Shown one piece after another: positions 49,632 through 58,655 of a stretch of DNA of 64,000 bases (the stretch's first letter is position 1; each line of letters begins with the position of its first letter). A program made the translations under genes and the position numbers. Source of the stretch: Brevibacillus sedimenti (lineage in GTDB: Bacteria > Bacillota > Bacilli > Brevibacillales > Brevibacillaceae); NCBI RefSeq assembly GCF_020923495.1, contig NZ_CP064048.1, positions 3,845,001-3,909,000 on the forward strand, in the 5' to 3' direction. The notes beneath the pieces are model-generated. The model worked only from the letters and a program-made list of their open reading frames with translations. It was not told where the DNA came from and did no database searches.

Positions 49632-52070
49632 TCACTCTGCTCTTCCTGCTTTCTTTTCAAAATGGACGTGCAGCCGGTACAGACAAATATCTCTCGTCCA
49701 GCGGTAGAGAATGGGGCTGTCCTGGGGGTCGATATCGAAATTCAGGGAAAACACACCGTCGGTGAAAGCAACCAATCCCTTCGAGCTGCCGCTCCAATTG
49801 CTCATCGGCTTTTCGGCTATCAACTTGGCCACTTGTTCCTCGTTGTAGGTCCATAATTTCTGTGATGATTTGTCCGAGAAGTCAATCCGTTTGCGGAATT
49901 CCTTCTCCGTCAAATACCGATGAAAGAAAGGAGCAACCTCTCGCGGAGTCACGGAGTGATACCATCTTTGCTCTCCCCGATTCAGCATGTAAAGCAGGAC
50001 GATCATTTTATAGCTTTTTGTCATTAAAGTCGCTTCGACTTCGTTGAGCCAATGCTCATATTTTCTCAGCAGTTCACTCTCCAGCTGACTTAATTGACCA
50101 GCCCAATCCAGAAAACGGATGTACGACGTAAATTCCTGTCTGTACGCACGGCTGTTTTCCCTGCCGTACAGATGAAGTTCCAGGTAGGTTGGAATCCGCC
50201 CCAAATCACGTTTGACTTCCTCAAAAGCCTGGAGAAGTTTTTCCTTGCGCGGCTGCCTTTTACGCGCCATTTCTTGCAGCAGGTTGATCACACCCGTTTC
50301 CAGTTCCATGCTGCAATTAAACGGTACGACAGGCTTGCAGTGATGATTCTTTCTTTCCGTACCCGTTCTTGTATCAAAAAGGGTCAGTTTCACATCCGCA
50401 TTGCGATAGTTTCCAATCAAATCAATAATCGTGCAGTATTCTTTGGTCGGATACAAACGCAAGCCGCGGCCAACTTGCTGGGTAAAAATCGTTAACGATT
50501 CCGTCGGACGGACAAACAAGAGCGTATCCACCGAGGGGATATCCGTTCCTTCATTAAAAAGATCAACAGTAAAAATGACGTCCAGCTCTCCTTTTTCCAT
50601 CTGGCGAATCGCCTCTGCCCGAGACATTTCCCTCGTCCTGGAGTGAAGGCTGAGCGCCCGAACACATTTAGCCCGAAAAAATGTACTCAAGAAATCCGCC
50701 TGACGGATTGAGGAGCAAAAGGCAAGCGTTCTGGTTTGCTTATGTTTGTTCCACGCCGCATATATTTTTGCCGCCATCTCTTCTTTGAGCTGTGCCTGTA
50801 ACAGCTCTTCTTCGGCATAACGGTTGCCCAACCAGGTGATTTGCGAATAATCCGTATCGTCATACACGCCATAGTAGCGAAACGGAGCCAACCATCCTCG
50901 CTGCACTGCTTCGATGAAATCGAGCTGAAAGGCAACATTTCCGTCACAGATGGCGTATACGTCTTTCCCGTCTGTCCGATATGGCGTCGCGGTGATTCCC
51001 AGCAGGAAAGTGGGTTGAAAATAATCAAGCACTCGCCTGTATGAGTTCGCCGCAGCATGGTGAAACTCGTCCACGATAATCAGGTCGAACTCGTCTGGAC
51101 GAAACCTTTCCAGATGCCGCTTTATGCTTAACGTGTAGATGGAGGCAAAAACGGAATCTGCTTGTCTTTCCTTTGTTTGGCCGTCATAGATCCCGCCGGT
51201 TCGTTCCGGCATCACTTCCGCAAAGGAACGGCGCGCCTGGTACAGCAGCTCTTCCCTATGGGCGATAAAGAGAACCCTGTTAAAGTTTCTTGCAAAAAAA
51301 GCAGCCAGATACGTTTTTCCCAGTCCGGTAGCCATAACCACCATCGCTTTGTCATAGCCTTCACTCATCGTTTTTTCCAATTCTTCGAGCGCGATTTGCT
51401 GAGCTGGACGCGGAACAATACCACCATAGGAAGCGACTGCTTCTTTCAGCACAAAAGAATCCCGTTTTTCGGCATCCTCGTATACCGGCATGGTTAGTTC
51501 AATCTCTTCCGTTTCCGTCCACGTCTTCACAAGGGAGGGATGAAGACGGTGATACTCCTCATACTCCCTTGCATAATCCATACAAGTCTCGCTGTTCAGG
51601 GGAACTGTCTGCTCATGGTAAAACAGGTGCATGAATCTGGTTTGCGCTTCTACAAATGTCATGGGTGCCGCCTTGGCCTGCATCGCCAGATTCCACTCGA
51701 CGCCATACGTTAATGCGGACCGCGACAGATTGGATGAGCCAACAATCAAAACCCCATCGTTGTCTTCATATTGGAGGAGATACGCTTTGGGATGAAAAGA
51801 TGTTCCGCCACTTCGCCACAGGCGTACCTCTATACGCGGGTCAATCTCAAGCAGTGCCTGCAGCGCATGTGGCTGCGTCACAAACAGGTAATCTCCAGCA
51901 AGCACCTTTACTTCTGCTCCATTCTCGATTGCCTCTTTCAAATGCGGCTCAAGCAGGCGAACACCGGAGTACATGACAAAAGAGGTGAGTATGTAAATGG
52001 AGGAAGCTTTCTTCATCTCCCTCGTCATTTCTGTAAACAGATTTTCCGTAATAAGTCTGACGTCTGCCAT
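49632..52070 (-). CDS. PLD-nuclease / superfamily II helicase fusion protein
   Basis: This 812-residue protein joins a phospholipase-D-like nuclease to a DEAD-type helicase. The PLD motif is near residue 92 (SFHPKAYLLQY ... LIVGSSNLSRSAL). The helicase has Q/P-loop VVMATGLGKTYLA (about 245-256), DEFHH at 334, LLGITATPYRTDGKD, and motif VI FTQQVGRGLRLYPTKEYC. A C-terminal domain of about 230 residues (GRIPTYLELHLYGRENSRAY...) resembles the DUF3427-type end. Similar fusions occur in DNA-repair and phage-defence contexts. Its ATG overlaps the stop of the MazG-like gene by one base (TAATG). Confidence 0.88.
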   Translation of the reverse strand: MADVRLITENLFTEMTREMKKASSIYILTSFVMYSGVRLLEPHLKEAIENGAEVKVLAGDYLFVTQPHALQALLEIDPRIEVRLWRSGGTSFHPKAYLLQYEDNDGVLIVGSSNLSRSALTYGVEWNLAMQAKAAPMTFVEAQTRFMHLFYHEQTVPLNSETCMDYAREYEEYHRLHPSLVKTWTETEEIELTMPVYEDAEKRDSFVLKEAVASYGGIVPRPAQQIALEELEKTMSEGYDKAMVVMATGLGKTYLAAFFARNFNRVLFIAHREELLYQARRSFAEVMPERTGGIYDGQTKERQADSVFASIYTLSIKRHLERFRPDEFDLIIVDEFHHAAANSYRRVLDYFQPTFLLGITATPYRTDGKDVYAICDGNVAFQLDFIEAVQRGWLAPFRYYGVYDDTDYSQITWLGNRYAEEELLQAQLKEEMAAKIYAAWNKHKQTRTLAFCSSIRQADFLSTFFRAKCVRALSLHSRTREMSRAEAIRQMEKGELDVIFTVDLFNEGTDIPSVDTLLFVRPTESLTIFTQQVGRGLRLYPTKEYCTIIDLIGNYRNADVKLTLFDTRTGTERKNHHCKPVVPFNCSMELETGVINLLQEMARKRQPRKEKLLQAFEEVKRDLGRIPTYLELHLYGRENSRAYRQEFTSYIRFLDWAGQLSQLESELLRKYEHWLNEVEATLMTKSYKMIVLLYMLNRGEQRWYHSVTPREVAPFFHRYLTEKEFRKRIDFSDKSSQKLWTYNEEQVAKLIAEKPMSNWSGSSKGLVAFTDGVFSLNFDIDPQDSPILYRWTRDICLYRLHVHFEKKAGRAE

Positions 52071-52393
52071 TAATCTTCTACCTCATGAAGAAACAGCTTT
52101 TGCTCGAATCCTCCCCGCTTCTCCGCTTTGGATCTGCGAATCTCTTCCAGATCCCTCGGGGAAGCTCCGTGAACACGGGCGAGCGCATATACGACTTCCA
52201 ATACATCCGCCAGTTCTTCCAGACTTTCCCGATCGGATTGGGCAGTGCTGTACTCATCCAGCTCTTCCTGGCACTTTTCGCGGAGCTTGACCAGGTACTC
52301 ATCATCTGATAATACGCTGGTCGTATATCGTTTACCGGTTGCTGCGATGATTTCCGGTATACGGTCTCGGATCAATTTGTTGTAGATCGGCAT
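52070..52393 (-). CDS. MazG-like nucleotide pyrophosphohydrolase
   Basis: This 107-residue all-alpha protein starts MPIYNKLIRDRIPEII and has the acidic metal motif CQEELDEYSTA ... SLEELADVLEVVYAL, an EExxE/ExxD pattern of the MazG/HisE superfamily. It probably hydrolyses a non-canonical or alarmone-like nucleotide to a monophosphate and pyrophosphate. AAAGGAG lies 8 bases before ATG 52393. It sits between the HIT gene (13 bases upstream) and the helicase gene (1-base overlap). Confidence 0.85.
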   Translation of the reverse strand: MPIYNKLIRDRIPEIIAATGKRYTTSVLSDDEYLVKLREKCQEELDEYSTAQSDRESLEELADVLEVVYALARVHGASPRDLEEIRRSKAEKRGGFEQKLFLHEVED

Positions 52394-52406
52394 AATACAT
52401 TCTCCT

Positions 52407-52790
52407 TTAGGGATACGGTACGAGATTGGGGATTGCTTTGCGGATTCCCCCACGCGGGTCGTCAATGTCTCCCTTGTAACGGGGAATCAAGTGTACGTGA
52501 AGATGCATCACTGTCTGTCCACCGTACTCCCCAACATTGACGCCGATGTTGTAGCCGTCGGGGATATATTCTCGATCTAGCAGTTCTTTTCCCTGCTTTA
52601 TCAGCTCATGGATGGCCATGATCTCTTCATCAGCAGCGTCGAAGTAAGTGGCCACATGACGTTTGGGTACGATCAACAAATGGCCTCGTTGAACCGGGTA
52701 TTTATCATAAAAGGCAATGGCTTTGTCGTTTTCCAGGATGATTTTAAGAGACTGTGTATCGCAGAAAGGGCATTTCATCATTATTACCAT
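52407..52790 (-). CDS. HIT family hydrolase
   Basis: This 127-residue nucleotide-binding hydrolase has the zinc pair CPFCD, then KYPVQRGHLLIVPKRHVATYFD, NIGVNVGEYGGQTVMHLHVHLIPRY with the His triad HLHVH. Such enzymes split nucleotide-phosphoramidates or dinucleoside polyphosphates. AGGAGG lies 4 bases before ATG 52790; ATG 52781 or 52778 are alternatives. It is the first gene of the HIT / MazG-like / helicase operon. Confidence 0.9.
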   Translation of the reverse strand: MVIMMKCPFCDTQSLKIILENDKAIAFYDKYPVQRGHLLIVPKRHVATYFDAADEEIMAIHELIKQGKELLDREYIPDGYNIGVNVGEYGGQTVMHLHVHLIPRYKGDIDDPRGGIRKAIPNLVPYP

Positions 52791-53009
52791 ACATCCTCCT
52801 CACTCTTTATATGCTCTGATAACAAGTTTACCTTATCCGGCAGAAGTTTGGTGTCGTGATCAGCAGTCATCCAGATTACAGCCATTTTTCTTCTCACGAA
52901 TTGCCTCAACACGAATGGAGCTGTGACCATTTTCCCTCACAATTCCTTATGAACAGCATAAACTGGCTTGCGCTGATATGACGGATTACCATGATGCGGC
53001 AACCGCTCA

Positions 53010-53041
53010 ACCGTCCCCTGGTTAATCCCGGGGGTTTTTGT
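53010..53041 (+). terminator. Terminator-like dispersed repeat, copy B
   Basis: CCGTCCCCTGG-TTAAT-CCCGGGGG followed by TTTTTG. It shares CCGTCCCC-GG-TAATCCC-GGGGTTTTTGTT with copy A at 44037. No plus-strand gene ends here. Confidence 0.5.
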
Positions 53042-53059
53042 TAAATGATCGACAACAGC

Positions 53060-53087
53060 AAAAAACCCTTGATTTCTCAAGGGTTTG
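53060..53087 (-). terminator. Terminator of the iron/glycosylation operon
   Basis: AAACCCTTGAG / TTCAAGGGTTT-type stem followed by TTTTTTG on the minus strand, 17 bases after the GT2 stop. Confidence 0.85.
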
Positions 53088-53103
53088 ACGAGCGACAAGT
53101 TTG

Positions 53104-53793
53104 CTATTGTCTTCTCCATTCGCGCCAGATCGCAGGGAATACGTTGGTCACATACCCTTTGAAGGTGATAAATGACTCCCCGGTCTGACGGACTTTATAG
53201 GGGATATCCACTTCACGCAAGCGGTATCCCTTACGCAAAATATTCATCGTCATCACTTGGGCGTAATTGTAATCGTGAATGATCTCCAGGTCCCTAAGGA
53301 CTGATCGGGAGAAGGCGCGAAAGCCTGTCTGTCCGTCCGTGATCCATTGACGCAAAAGGATGACCTGCAATGCGGTGAAAAAATAGTTTCCCAGCCTCCT
53401 GTGCAGCTTCATGCCTTTCACCCGTCGCATGAAGCGGGAGGCCAATACATAGTCTGCCTGGCCGTCAAGAATCGGGGCAACCACACGCGGGATATGGTCC
53501 GCCGGGTACTCGTCGTCCGCATCGATCATCACAGCCAAATCCGCGCCCAATTCATAGGCTTTCTTCAGACCTGCTCGTACCGCTGCGCCCAATCCCCGAT
53601 TGGTGGAAAAGCGAAGGATGTGCTCTACTCCTGCTGCCTTGGCCACTTCCTCTGTCCGATCCGTCGAGCCATCGTTTACCACCAACACTTCCACCTGGAC
53701 ATCATGCTGAAAATGTCTGGGTACCTTGCCGATCACACGGGCAATCGATTCTTCCTCGTTAAATGCGGGGATGACGATGATCAGTTTTTTCAT
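53104..53793 (-). CDS. GT2 glycosyltransferase, polyprenyl-phosphate sugar synthase type
   Basis: This 229-residue enzyme resembles dolichol-phosphate-mannose synthase: KLIIVIPAFNEEESIARVIG, VLVVNDGSTDRTEEVAKAAG, the LGAAVRAGLKKA helix, metal-binding IDADDEYP, and the TDGQTGFRAFSRSVL region. It lacks membrane helices. It probably moves a sugar from a nucleotide donor to undecaprenyl phosphate on the inner membrane face. Its start overlaps the preceding gene by 35 bases, with GGTGG before ATG 53793. It is the last gene of the Fur-linked operon. Confidence 0.88.
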   Translation of the reverse strand: MKKLIIVIPAFNEEESIARVIGKVPRHFQHDVQVEVLVVNDGSTDRTEEVAKAAGVEHILRFSTNRGLGAAVRAGLKKAYELGADLAVMIDADDEYPADHIPRVVAPILDGQADYVLASRFMRRVKGMKLHRRLGNYFFTALQVILLRQWITDGQTGFRAFSRSVLRDLEIIHDYNYAQVMTMNILRKGYRLREVDIPYKVRQTGESFITFKGYVTNVFPAIWREWRRQ

Positions 53794-55234
53794 GCTGTGT
53801 TCCACCATCCTGTACAAACGCTTCGTGTAATACTGGTCCTCTCGCATGGTTTGGAATCGGGACACCCAAGAGCGCGCTGATCGTGGCAGCGACAGATACG
53901 ATGCTGCGGAACTCGTTTACTCGTTGTCCCTGCTTGATCATGGGACCATGCATCATGAAAGGAACGAATCGCTCTCCTTCATCGAGATGCCCATGTCCGC
54001 CAATCCCGTTTCCTTGTCCGTGGTCAGCCATGACAATAAACGCCGTATCATCCAAAAGCCCACGCTCTCCCAGCCAGGTGTGGAAGTCTGCGATTAACTT
54101 GTCCGCTTCATGAATCTTTTGCAGATATTCGGGGTAATGCACCCCCCGGCTGTGCCCCGTTTGATCGACGGCAATCATCTGGACGATAAACAGATCCGGT
54201 TGTTCTCGTTCATAGATCACTTTTGCCTGATTCATAATCTTGTGGTCAACGATATCGTTGTGTGAAACAGCCGTGAAACTCTCCACATCATCACCGAACG
54301 CATCAATCAGATGGGCGCAGCCGAACAGAATGCCTTTTTTCCCTTGCTTCTTCAACACATCGAAAATACTCTCCACCTTCACCCCAAGGCTCCACACCAT
54401 GTTGGATCGGATGCCGTGCTCACGTGGATACGTCCCTGTGAACATGGAGGAGAAGCATGTCACGGTCCGGGCAGGATAGATCGTCTCCATCGTCTCATAA
54501 ACTGTACCTTCCCGCATGAGTTGATGAAGGAATGGCGCATCCGCCTGATACAGCTTGTCCTTTCGGCAACCGTCAATCACCACGATCACCACTCGCTTGG
54601 CCAGGGGTTTTTCAGGAAGCTCATTTGGCGTGACATAATGCGGATACTCCTTGGGCTTCCAGTTAAACAGGAAACGATGAACCAGGTACGCGTACACGGC
54701 CAATATGATCGTGAAAACGAGTACCTTTCCTCCCGTTCCTCCCCCCGGCTCCGCCTGATAAAGCGCCGTAAACAGGATCAATTGCAGGGTGAATTTCGGT
54801 ACCTGCTCCAGTACATTGCCGCTCGTCGAATCACTGTTGATCAAAAAGAGCCGCCATATCCGCAAAAAGTTCCACCAGGTGGTCCCGATCCGCAGGTGAT
54901 AGTAAAGCGTTCCCCAGAAAAAGACCGTAAAAAACACGTACATACCAAGCGCAAACCAGAGGAGATTTCCATCCACTACCCCAAACAGGATGCCGCCCGC
55001 AAGCAGGGGAACCAGCAAAAACCAGCGCAGATGAAGCGGAAAATCAAACAAATAATACACCACAAAAACAGGCAGCATGTATACAAAAGCATGGAAAAAG
55101 GACGCTGCCTGCAGATCCGTCGCGTGGTACATCAAAAAAACGCCAAGCACAAACACGGGTGTGAATGTCTTGCCTTCGTTCAAGACATTCCAGCATCGTG
55201 CCATGACAACCTCGATTGCGGAAGCCTTCTTCAT
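53759..55234 (-). CDS. Membrane-anchored alkaline-phosphatase-superfamily phosphodiesterase
   Basis: This 491-residue protein has five to six N-terminal helices (to about residue 200), then an alkaline-phosphatase-fold domain. That domain shows the metal/nucleophile site VVIVVIDGCRKDKL ... YPARTVTCFSSMFTG (nucleophile Thr), VDQTGHSRGVHYPEY, and metal motif VMADHGQGNGIGGHGHL. This pattern belongs to type I phosphodiesterase / nucleotide pyrophosphatases and phosphoglycerol-transferase-like enzymes. It may transfer or remove a phospho-group on a surface glycan. It overlaps the epimerase stop by 4 bases (ATGA). Confidence 0.82.
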   Translation of the reverse strand: MKKASAIEVVMARCWNVLNEGKTFTPVFVLGVFLMYHATDLQAASFFHAFVYMLPVFVVYYLFDFPLHLRWFLLVPLLAGGILFGVVDGNLLWFALGMYVFFTVFFWGTLYYHLRIGTTWWNFLRIWRLFLINSDSTSGNVLEQVPKFTLQLILFTALYQAEPGGGTGGKVLVFTIILAVYAYLVHRFLFNWKPKEYPHYVTPNELPEKPLAKRVVIVVIDGCRKDKLYQADAPFLHQLMREGTVYETMETIYPARTVTCFSSMFTGTYPREHGIRSNMVWSLGVKVESIFDVLKKQGKKGILFGCAHLIDAFGDDVESFTAVSHNDIVDHKIMNQAKVIYEREQPDLFIVQMIAVDQTGHSRGVHYPEYLQKIHEADKLIADFHTWLGERGLLDDTAFIVMADHGQGNGIGGHGHLDEGERFVPFMMHGPMIKQGQRVNEFRSIVSVAATISALLGVPIPNHARGPVLHEAFVQDGGTQHEKTDHRHPRI

Positions 55235-56178
55235 CTCTTCACTCCTTCCTCCCAAAACCAGTCAGCAAACAACCGGATTCCCTCTGAAAGCGATACCTGT
55301 GCTCGAAATTCCAGCTCCTGCTCGGCACGGGTCGTGTCAGCCCACGTGAGCGGCACATCGCCGGCAGGAAGGTCTCTCCACTCAATCACGGCACGTTTGC
55401 CTATTGCCTTCTCCAGTTCTGCCACCAGTTTCTCCAACGGAACCACGCACCCATTCCCCAGGTTATAGGTTCGATTCACAGCTTGGGGACGAAAGCAGGC
55501 GCGGACAATGCCGTCGGCAATATCTGACACATAGGTGTAGTCTCGTCCCATTGCGCCCCGGTACAAGGTAATCGGTTCTCCATTCATCATCTTCATGACA
55601 AATTTCCAGAGAGCCATGTCCGGTCGTTGCTCGGGGCCGTACACCGTAAACGGGCGAACGATCGTCACAGGCAGATGATACAGCCTCTGATAGGTGCGGC
55701 AGTACATCTCGGCCGCTGCCTTCGCTGCGGCATAAGGCGAGACAGGCTGCAGCTCATCATCCTCCCGGCAAGGACGATTGACAGCCGGTCCGTATACGGA
55801 GGAAGAGGAAGCAAAGACAAACCGGGATACTCCGAACTGAGCAGCCAGGGAAAGTACATGAACCGTCCCCTTCACATCCACGTCCACGTACTTGGCAGGA
55901 TGGACAAGCGACGGTTGAACCCCCGGCATGGCAGCGAGGTGAATCACGCGATCAGGCTGAAAAAAATGAAATACCTTTTCCAACTCCGAAAAGGTAAGGA
56001 TATCGACATGGCGCCATTGCACATGCGGCAACTTCAACAGCTTGTTCAGGCGCTCCTTTTTCCATTTGGGATCATAGTAGGGGTCGAGTGAATCCACGAT
56101 GAGAACCTGATGATCGTGAAGTTTTTCCACGACATGGGAGCCGATAAAACCGGCTCCCCCTGTAATTAATACCTTCAT
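55231..56178 (-). CDS. NAD-dependent epimerase, UDP-glucuronate 4-epimerase-like
   Basis: This 315-residue short-chain epimerase has the NAD motif VLITGGAGFIGSHVVEKL, the segment DSLDPYYDPKWKKERLNKL, the catalytic FASSSSVYG ... PYAAAKAAAE (Ser, Tyr-x3-Lys) and VRPFTVYGPEQRPDMAL. The 'YYDPxxKxxRL' segment is a hallmark of UDP-glucuronate 4-epimerases (CapI/LpsL), which make UDP-galacturonate. UDP-glucose dehydrogenase, its substrate supplier, lies 5 kb upstream. Its start overlaps the iron-permease stop by 4 bases. Confidence 0.85.
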   Translation of the reverse strand: MKVLITGGAGFIGSHVVEKLHDHQVLIVDSLDPYYDPKWKKERLNKLLKLPHVQWRHVDILTFSELEKVFHFFQPDRVIHLAAMPGVQPSLVHPAKYVDVDVKGTVHVLSLAAQFGVSRFVFASSSSVYGPAVNRPCREDDELQPVSPYAAAKAAAEMYCRTYQRLYHLPVTIVRPFTVYGPEQRPDMALWKFVMKMMNGEPITLYRGAMGRDYTYVSDIADGIVRACFRPQAVNRTYNLGNGCVVPLEKLVAELEKAIGKRAVIEWRDLPAGDVPLTWADTTRAEQELEFRAQVSLSEGIRLFADWFWEEGVKR

Positions 56179-57101
56179 GCTTTTACTTCCTTTGTCTGTA
56201 CAGTCTGTTCACGTGTCTTCCCTTGCGGCAGTTCAGGTTTCTGCTCTCCGCGACCGCGCAGCAGCAAATACAATACCAGGAAATATCCCCAATAAATCAA
56301 GAACTCTTCGAGCGAAGGTGAGGACGAGTACCCGAACAGCGCCTTCAGGAAAATACCGACCTGCCCGGAAATGAGCGGTTCTTGACCGTGATCCCGGATG
56401 TAATGTTCTTCATCGATGGGATGCTCCGGCATAAACCACGTCAGATCATACAATTGCGGCGCCACAGAGCCGATGACATGCATGTCCTGAAGGATGGAAA
56501 CCCCTTGGACGATTAAACCGGCGGCAATCAGGACAATAAATACACCCGTAATCTTGAAGAACGTCTTGAGCTGAATCCGCATCGTACCTTTGAAAAAGAA
56601 GTAGGTCACGACAGCAGCCAGAAGGATACCGGCAAACGAGCCCCATGTCTGCATGGCTTTGCCGATGTCTCCGCCCGTAATCGCGGCGAAGAAAAAGACG
56701 GTCTCCACACCTTCGCGAAGAACGACGAGAAAAGCGTGAACCACCATGCCGACGACATTACCGGTGGTAATAAACTGGCTGTATTTTCCCTGCAACTTGC
56801 CGGAGACTTCCTTGGATTGCTCCGCCATCCAGAACACCATTTGGGTCAGCAGCGCTCCGGAAACGAGCATGATCCCTGCTTTCATATAGTTCTGGGAACC
56901 CATTGAGGCGAACCCGTCCAGCACGACCTGGAAGAGCAGTGCCATCCCCAAAGAGGCAACAATCGCGAGCGATGCGCCGAGCCAGACGTGTTTGACGTAC
57001 TCCGGATGATCTACCCGCTTCAGATACGAGGTAATAATTCCGACGATTAACAATGCCTCCAGCGCTTCTCGAAAGGTAATCAAAAATGCTTGCAATTCCA
57101 C
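56175..57101 (-). CDS. FTR1-family high-affinity iron permease
   Basis: This 308-residue membrane protein has seven helices and two REXXE-type iron motifs: ITFREALEALLIVGI at the N-terminus and VVLREGVETVFFFAA in the middle. It transports iron, as in EfeU/FTR1 systems. The GTG at 57101 was chosen over the GTG at 57110, because GGAGG lies 8 bases before it and family members start with about this sequence (MELQAFLITF). The C-terminal extracellular-loop segment is longer than in EfeU. It overlaps the epimerase start. Confidence 0.93.
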   Translation of the reverse strand: MELQAFLITFREALEALLIVGIITSYLKRVDHPEYVKHVWLGASLAIVASLGMALLFQVVLDGFASMGSQNYMKAGIMLVSGALLTQMVFWMAEQSKEVSGKLQGKYSQFITTGNVVGMVVHAFLVVLREGVETVFFFAAITGGDIGKAMQTWGSFAGILLAAVVTYFFFKGTMRIQLKTFFKITGVFIVLIAAGLIVQGVSILQDMHVIGSVAPQLYDLTWFMPEHPIDEEHYIRDHGQEPLISGQVGIFLKALFGYSSSPSLEEFLIYWGYFLVLYLLLRGRGEQKPELPQGKTREQTVQTKEVKA

Positions 57102-57122
57102 CCCGTTCACCTCCGCATGCTG

Positions 57123-58652
57123 TCATGAACCTGCTGGCTGCTGCCCGGTCTTGATCAGTCTGATCCACTCTTGTCTTTTATCCTGACGAACTTCGTACAA
57201 GACGATGTCATGGTACGTGGGATAGAGCCACTCACTTCCCCGAAATCGGGCTGCTTCCTTCACATATTCCTTCAGCTGTTCATTGTGAAATCCGTCCAAT
57301 ACACGATCTGTCAAATAAACATGATCGGGCAGCACGGAATACGCAAGGATGGAGGCCTGAAAATCGGACCACTTCCTGAGCCGGACAGTTGTAACAGAAG
57401 GATAAAGGTAACGTATGACGCGTTCTTCTTCATACGTATAAATGATACTCGATTCACCACGATCAGCTTGTGCCACATAATGGGCGAGTTGCGCCATTGG
57501 TGAATCCGTCACCGGCTGCTCACGGACCTGGATGACACCCACGGCAGCCGTACTTGCGGCCAGCGCGGTCAACAAGATGGGGGAGAATCGCCTCCACTGC
57601 TGCAAGCCCCAGACAATGCCCCAGATCAATGGAATCATCAATGGCAGGATATGACGAGGCTTCTCGACATTCTGGGCAAAAAAGGCCCAGAGGAGATAGG
57701 GAACGATCCACAGGAAAAGCAACACGATGTGTTCCTTGTTCCCCGTCTGCAGCCAGCGCGTCTTTCCTGCCGCTATTCCACCCCCCGTGATTCCCGCACA
57801 AACAAGAACCAGGATGAGATAGCTGAACCATGAGTTCTGCTCGTTCCACGGCGCACCCAGCCCGGCGGCAAACCACTGCCGCCCAATCCAATAGAGAAGT
57901 CGCTCTCCCGCATGGCTTCCTGTGTACGCTCCTCCCCAATCGGAAAAATGACCTTCTGTGAATGCTGCTGCCAACCTCCAGAAACCTGTGAGGCTTCCCA
58001 CATTCAGCACCAATCCGTACAGCCACAACAGATTGACCAATAATGAAGAAACGATTGCACTGACAACATCGCCGTACCGCCGGGTATCCCTGCCGTACAC
58101 GTACAATGCCCAGGCAAACACGGCTCCCAATGGCAGGTACGAGATCCTCACGCCGTACAATAAGCCCAGCAGGATTCCCGAGAACACCAGTACCAGTGCC
58201 CGCTTTTTCTCCGCCAAACCAGGGTCAACCACAACCAATGAGGCAGCTACGAGCCAGACAGCCAGCAAATTACCGAAGCTGTCCGAAAGCGGTTGGGTTC
58301 CCAAGACCATGCCAAGCGGGTTTACTGCCCAAAGAACCGCCACCCAGACAGCTGTCCGCTGACGGCTGCACCGCTTGACAATCGAATACAGCGGGAACAC
58401 TGTGCAAGCGTTCGCAAGAGCAGACAGAAGGGACAGCGCCAAAAACGGATTCGCGATCAAACGCGCGAAGCCAATGGCAATCAACATGTATACCGGATAG
58501 CCGGGAAAATGCGGCTGCATCAGCGACAGATCGTAATTGTCCACGCCAAGGGCGAAGTCAACATCATCCCACCCAGCCGGTCCATGTGCCAGAAATGGCA
58601 GGCGGATCACAAAGGCCAAGCACGCGATTCCAAACGGAAGCAGGACATTCAT
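57123..58652 (-). CDS. GT-C-type membrane glycosyltransferase (mannosyltransferase/ArnT-like)
   Basis: This 509-residue protein has about ten to twelve helices. The first extracytoplasmic loop has the acidic pair of GT-C enzymes (GPAGWDDVDFALGVDNYDL), followed by HFPGYPVYMLIAIGFARL. Its C-terminal half is a soluble domain (about residues 400-509). Such enzymes take a sugar from polyprenyl phosphate and put it on lipids, glycans or proteins outside the cell. It partners logically with the GT2 gene of the same operon. It starts 3 bases after the preceding gene, with a weak ribosome binding site. Confidence 0.8.
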   Translation of the reverse strand: MNVLLPFGIACLAFVIRLPFLAHGPAGWDDVDFALGVDNYDLSLMQPHFPGYPVYMLIAIGFARLIANPFLALSLLSALANACTVFPLYSIVKRCSRQRTAVWVAVLWAVNPLGMVLGTQPLSDSFGNLLAVWLVAASLVVVDPGLAEKKRALVLVFSGILLGLLYGVRISYLPLGAVFAWALYVYGRDTRRYGDVVSAIVSSLLVNLLWLYGLVLNVGSLTGFWRLAAAFTEGHFSDWGGAYTGSHAGERLLYWIGRQWFAAGLGAPWNEQNSWFSYLILVLVCAGITGGGIAAGKTRWLQTGNKEHIVLLFLWIVPYLLWAFFAQNVEKPRHILPLMIPLIWGIVWGLQQWRRFSPILLTALAASTAAVGVIQVREQPVTDSPMAQLAHYVAQADRGESSIIYTYEEERVIRYLYPSVTTVRLRKWSDFQASILAYSVLPDHVYLTDRVLDGFHNEQLKEYVKEAARFRGSEWLYPTYHDIVLYEVRQDKRQEWIRLIKTGQQPAGS

Positions 58653-58655
58653 CTC

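Larger units (their letters stand above)
52791..53103. other. Intergenic region with a dispersed repeat
   Basis: No gene is seen. It holds the second copy of a terminator-like repeat (53010-53041) and the terminator of the glycosyltransferase operon (53060-53087). The promoter of the HIT operon should lie near 52800-52860 but could not be fixed. Confidence 0.5.
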
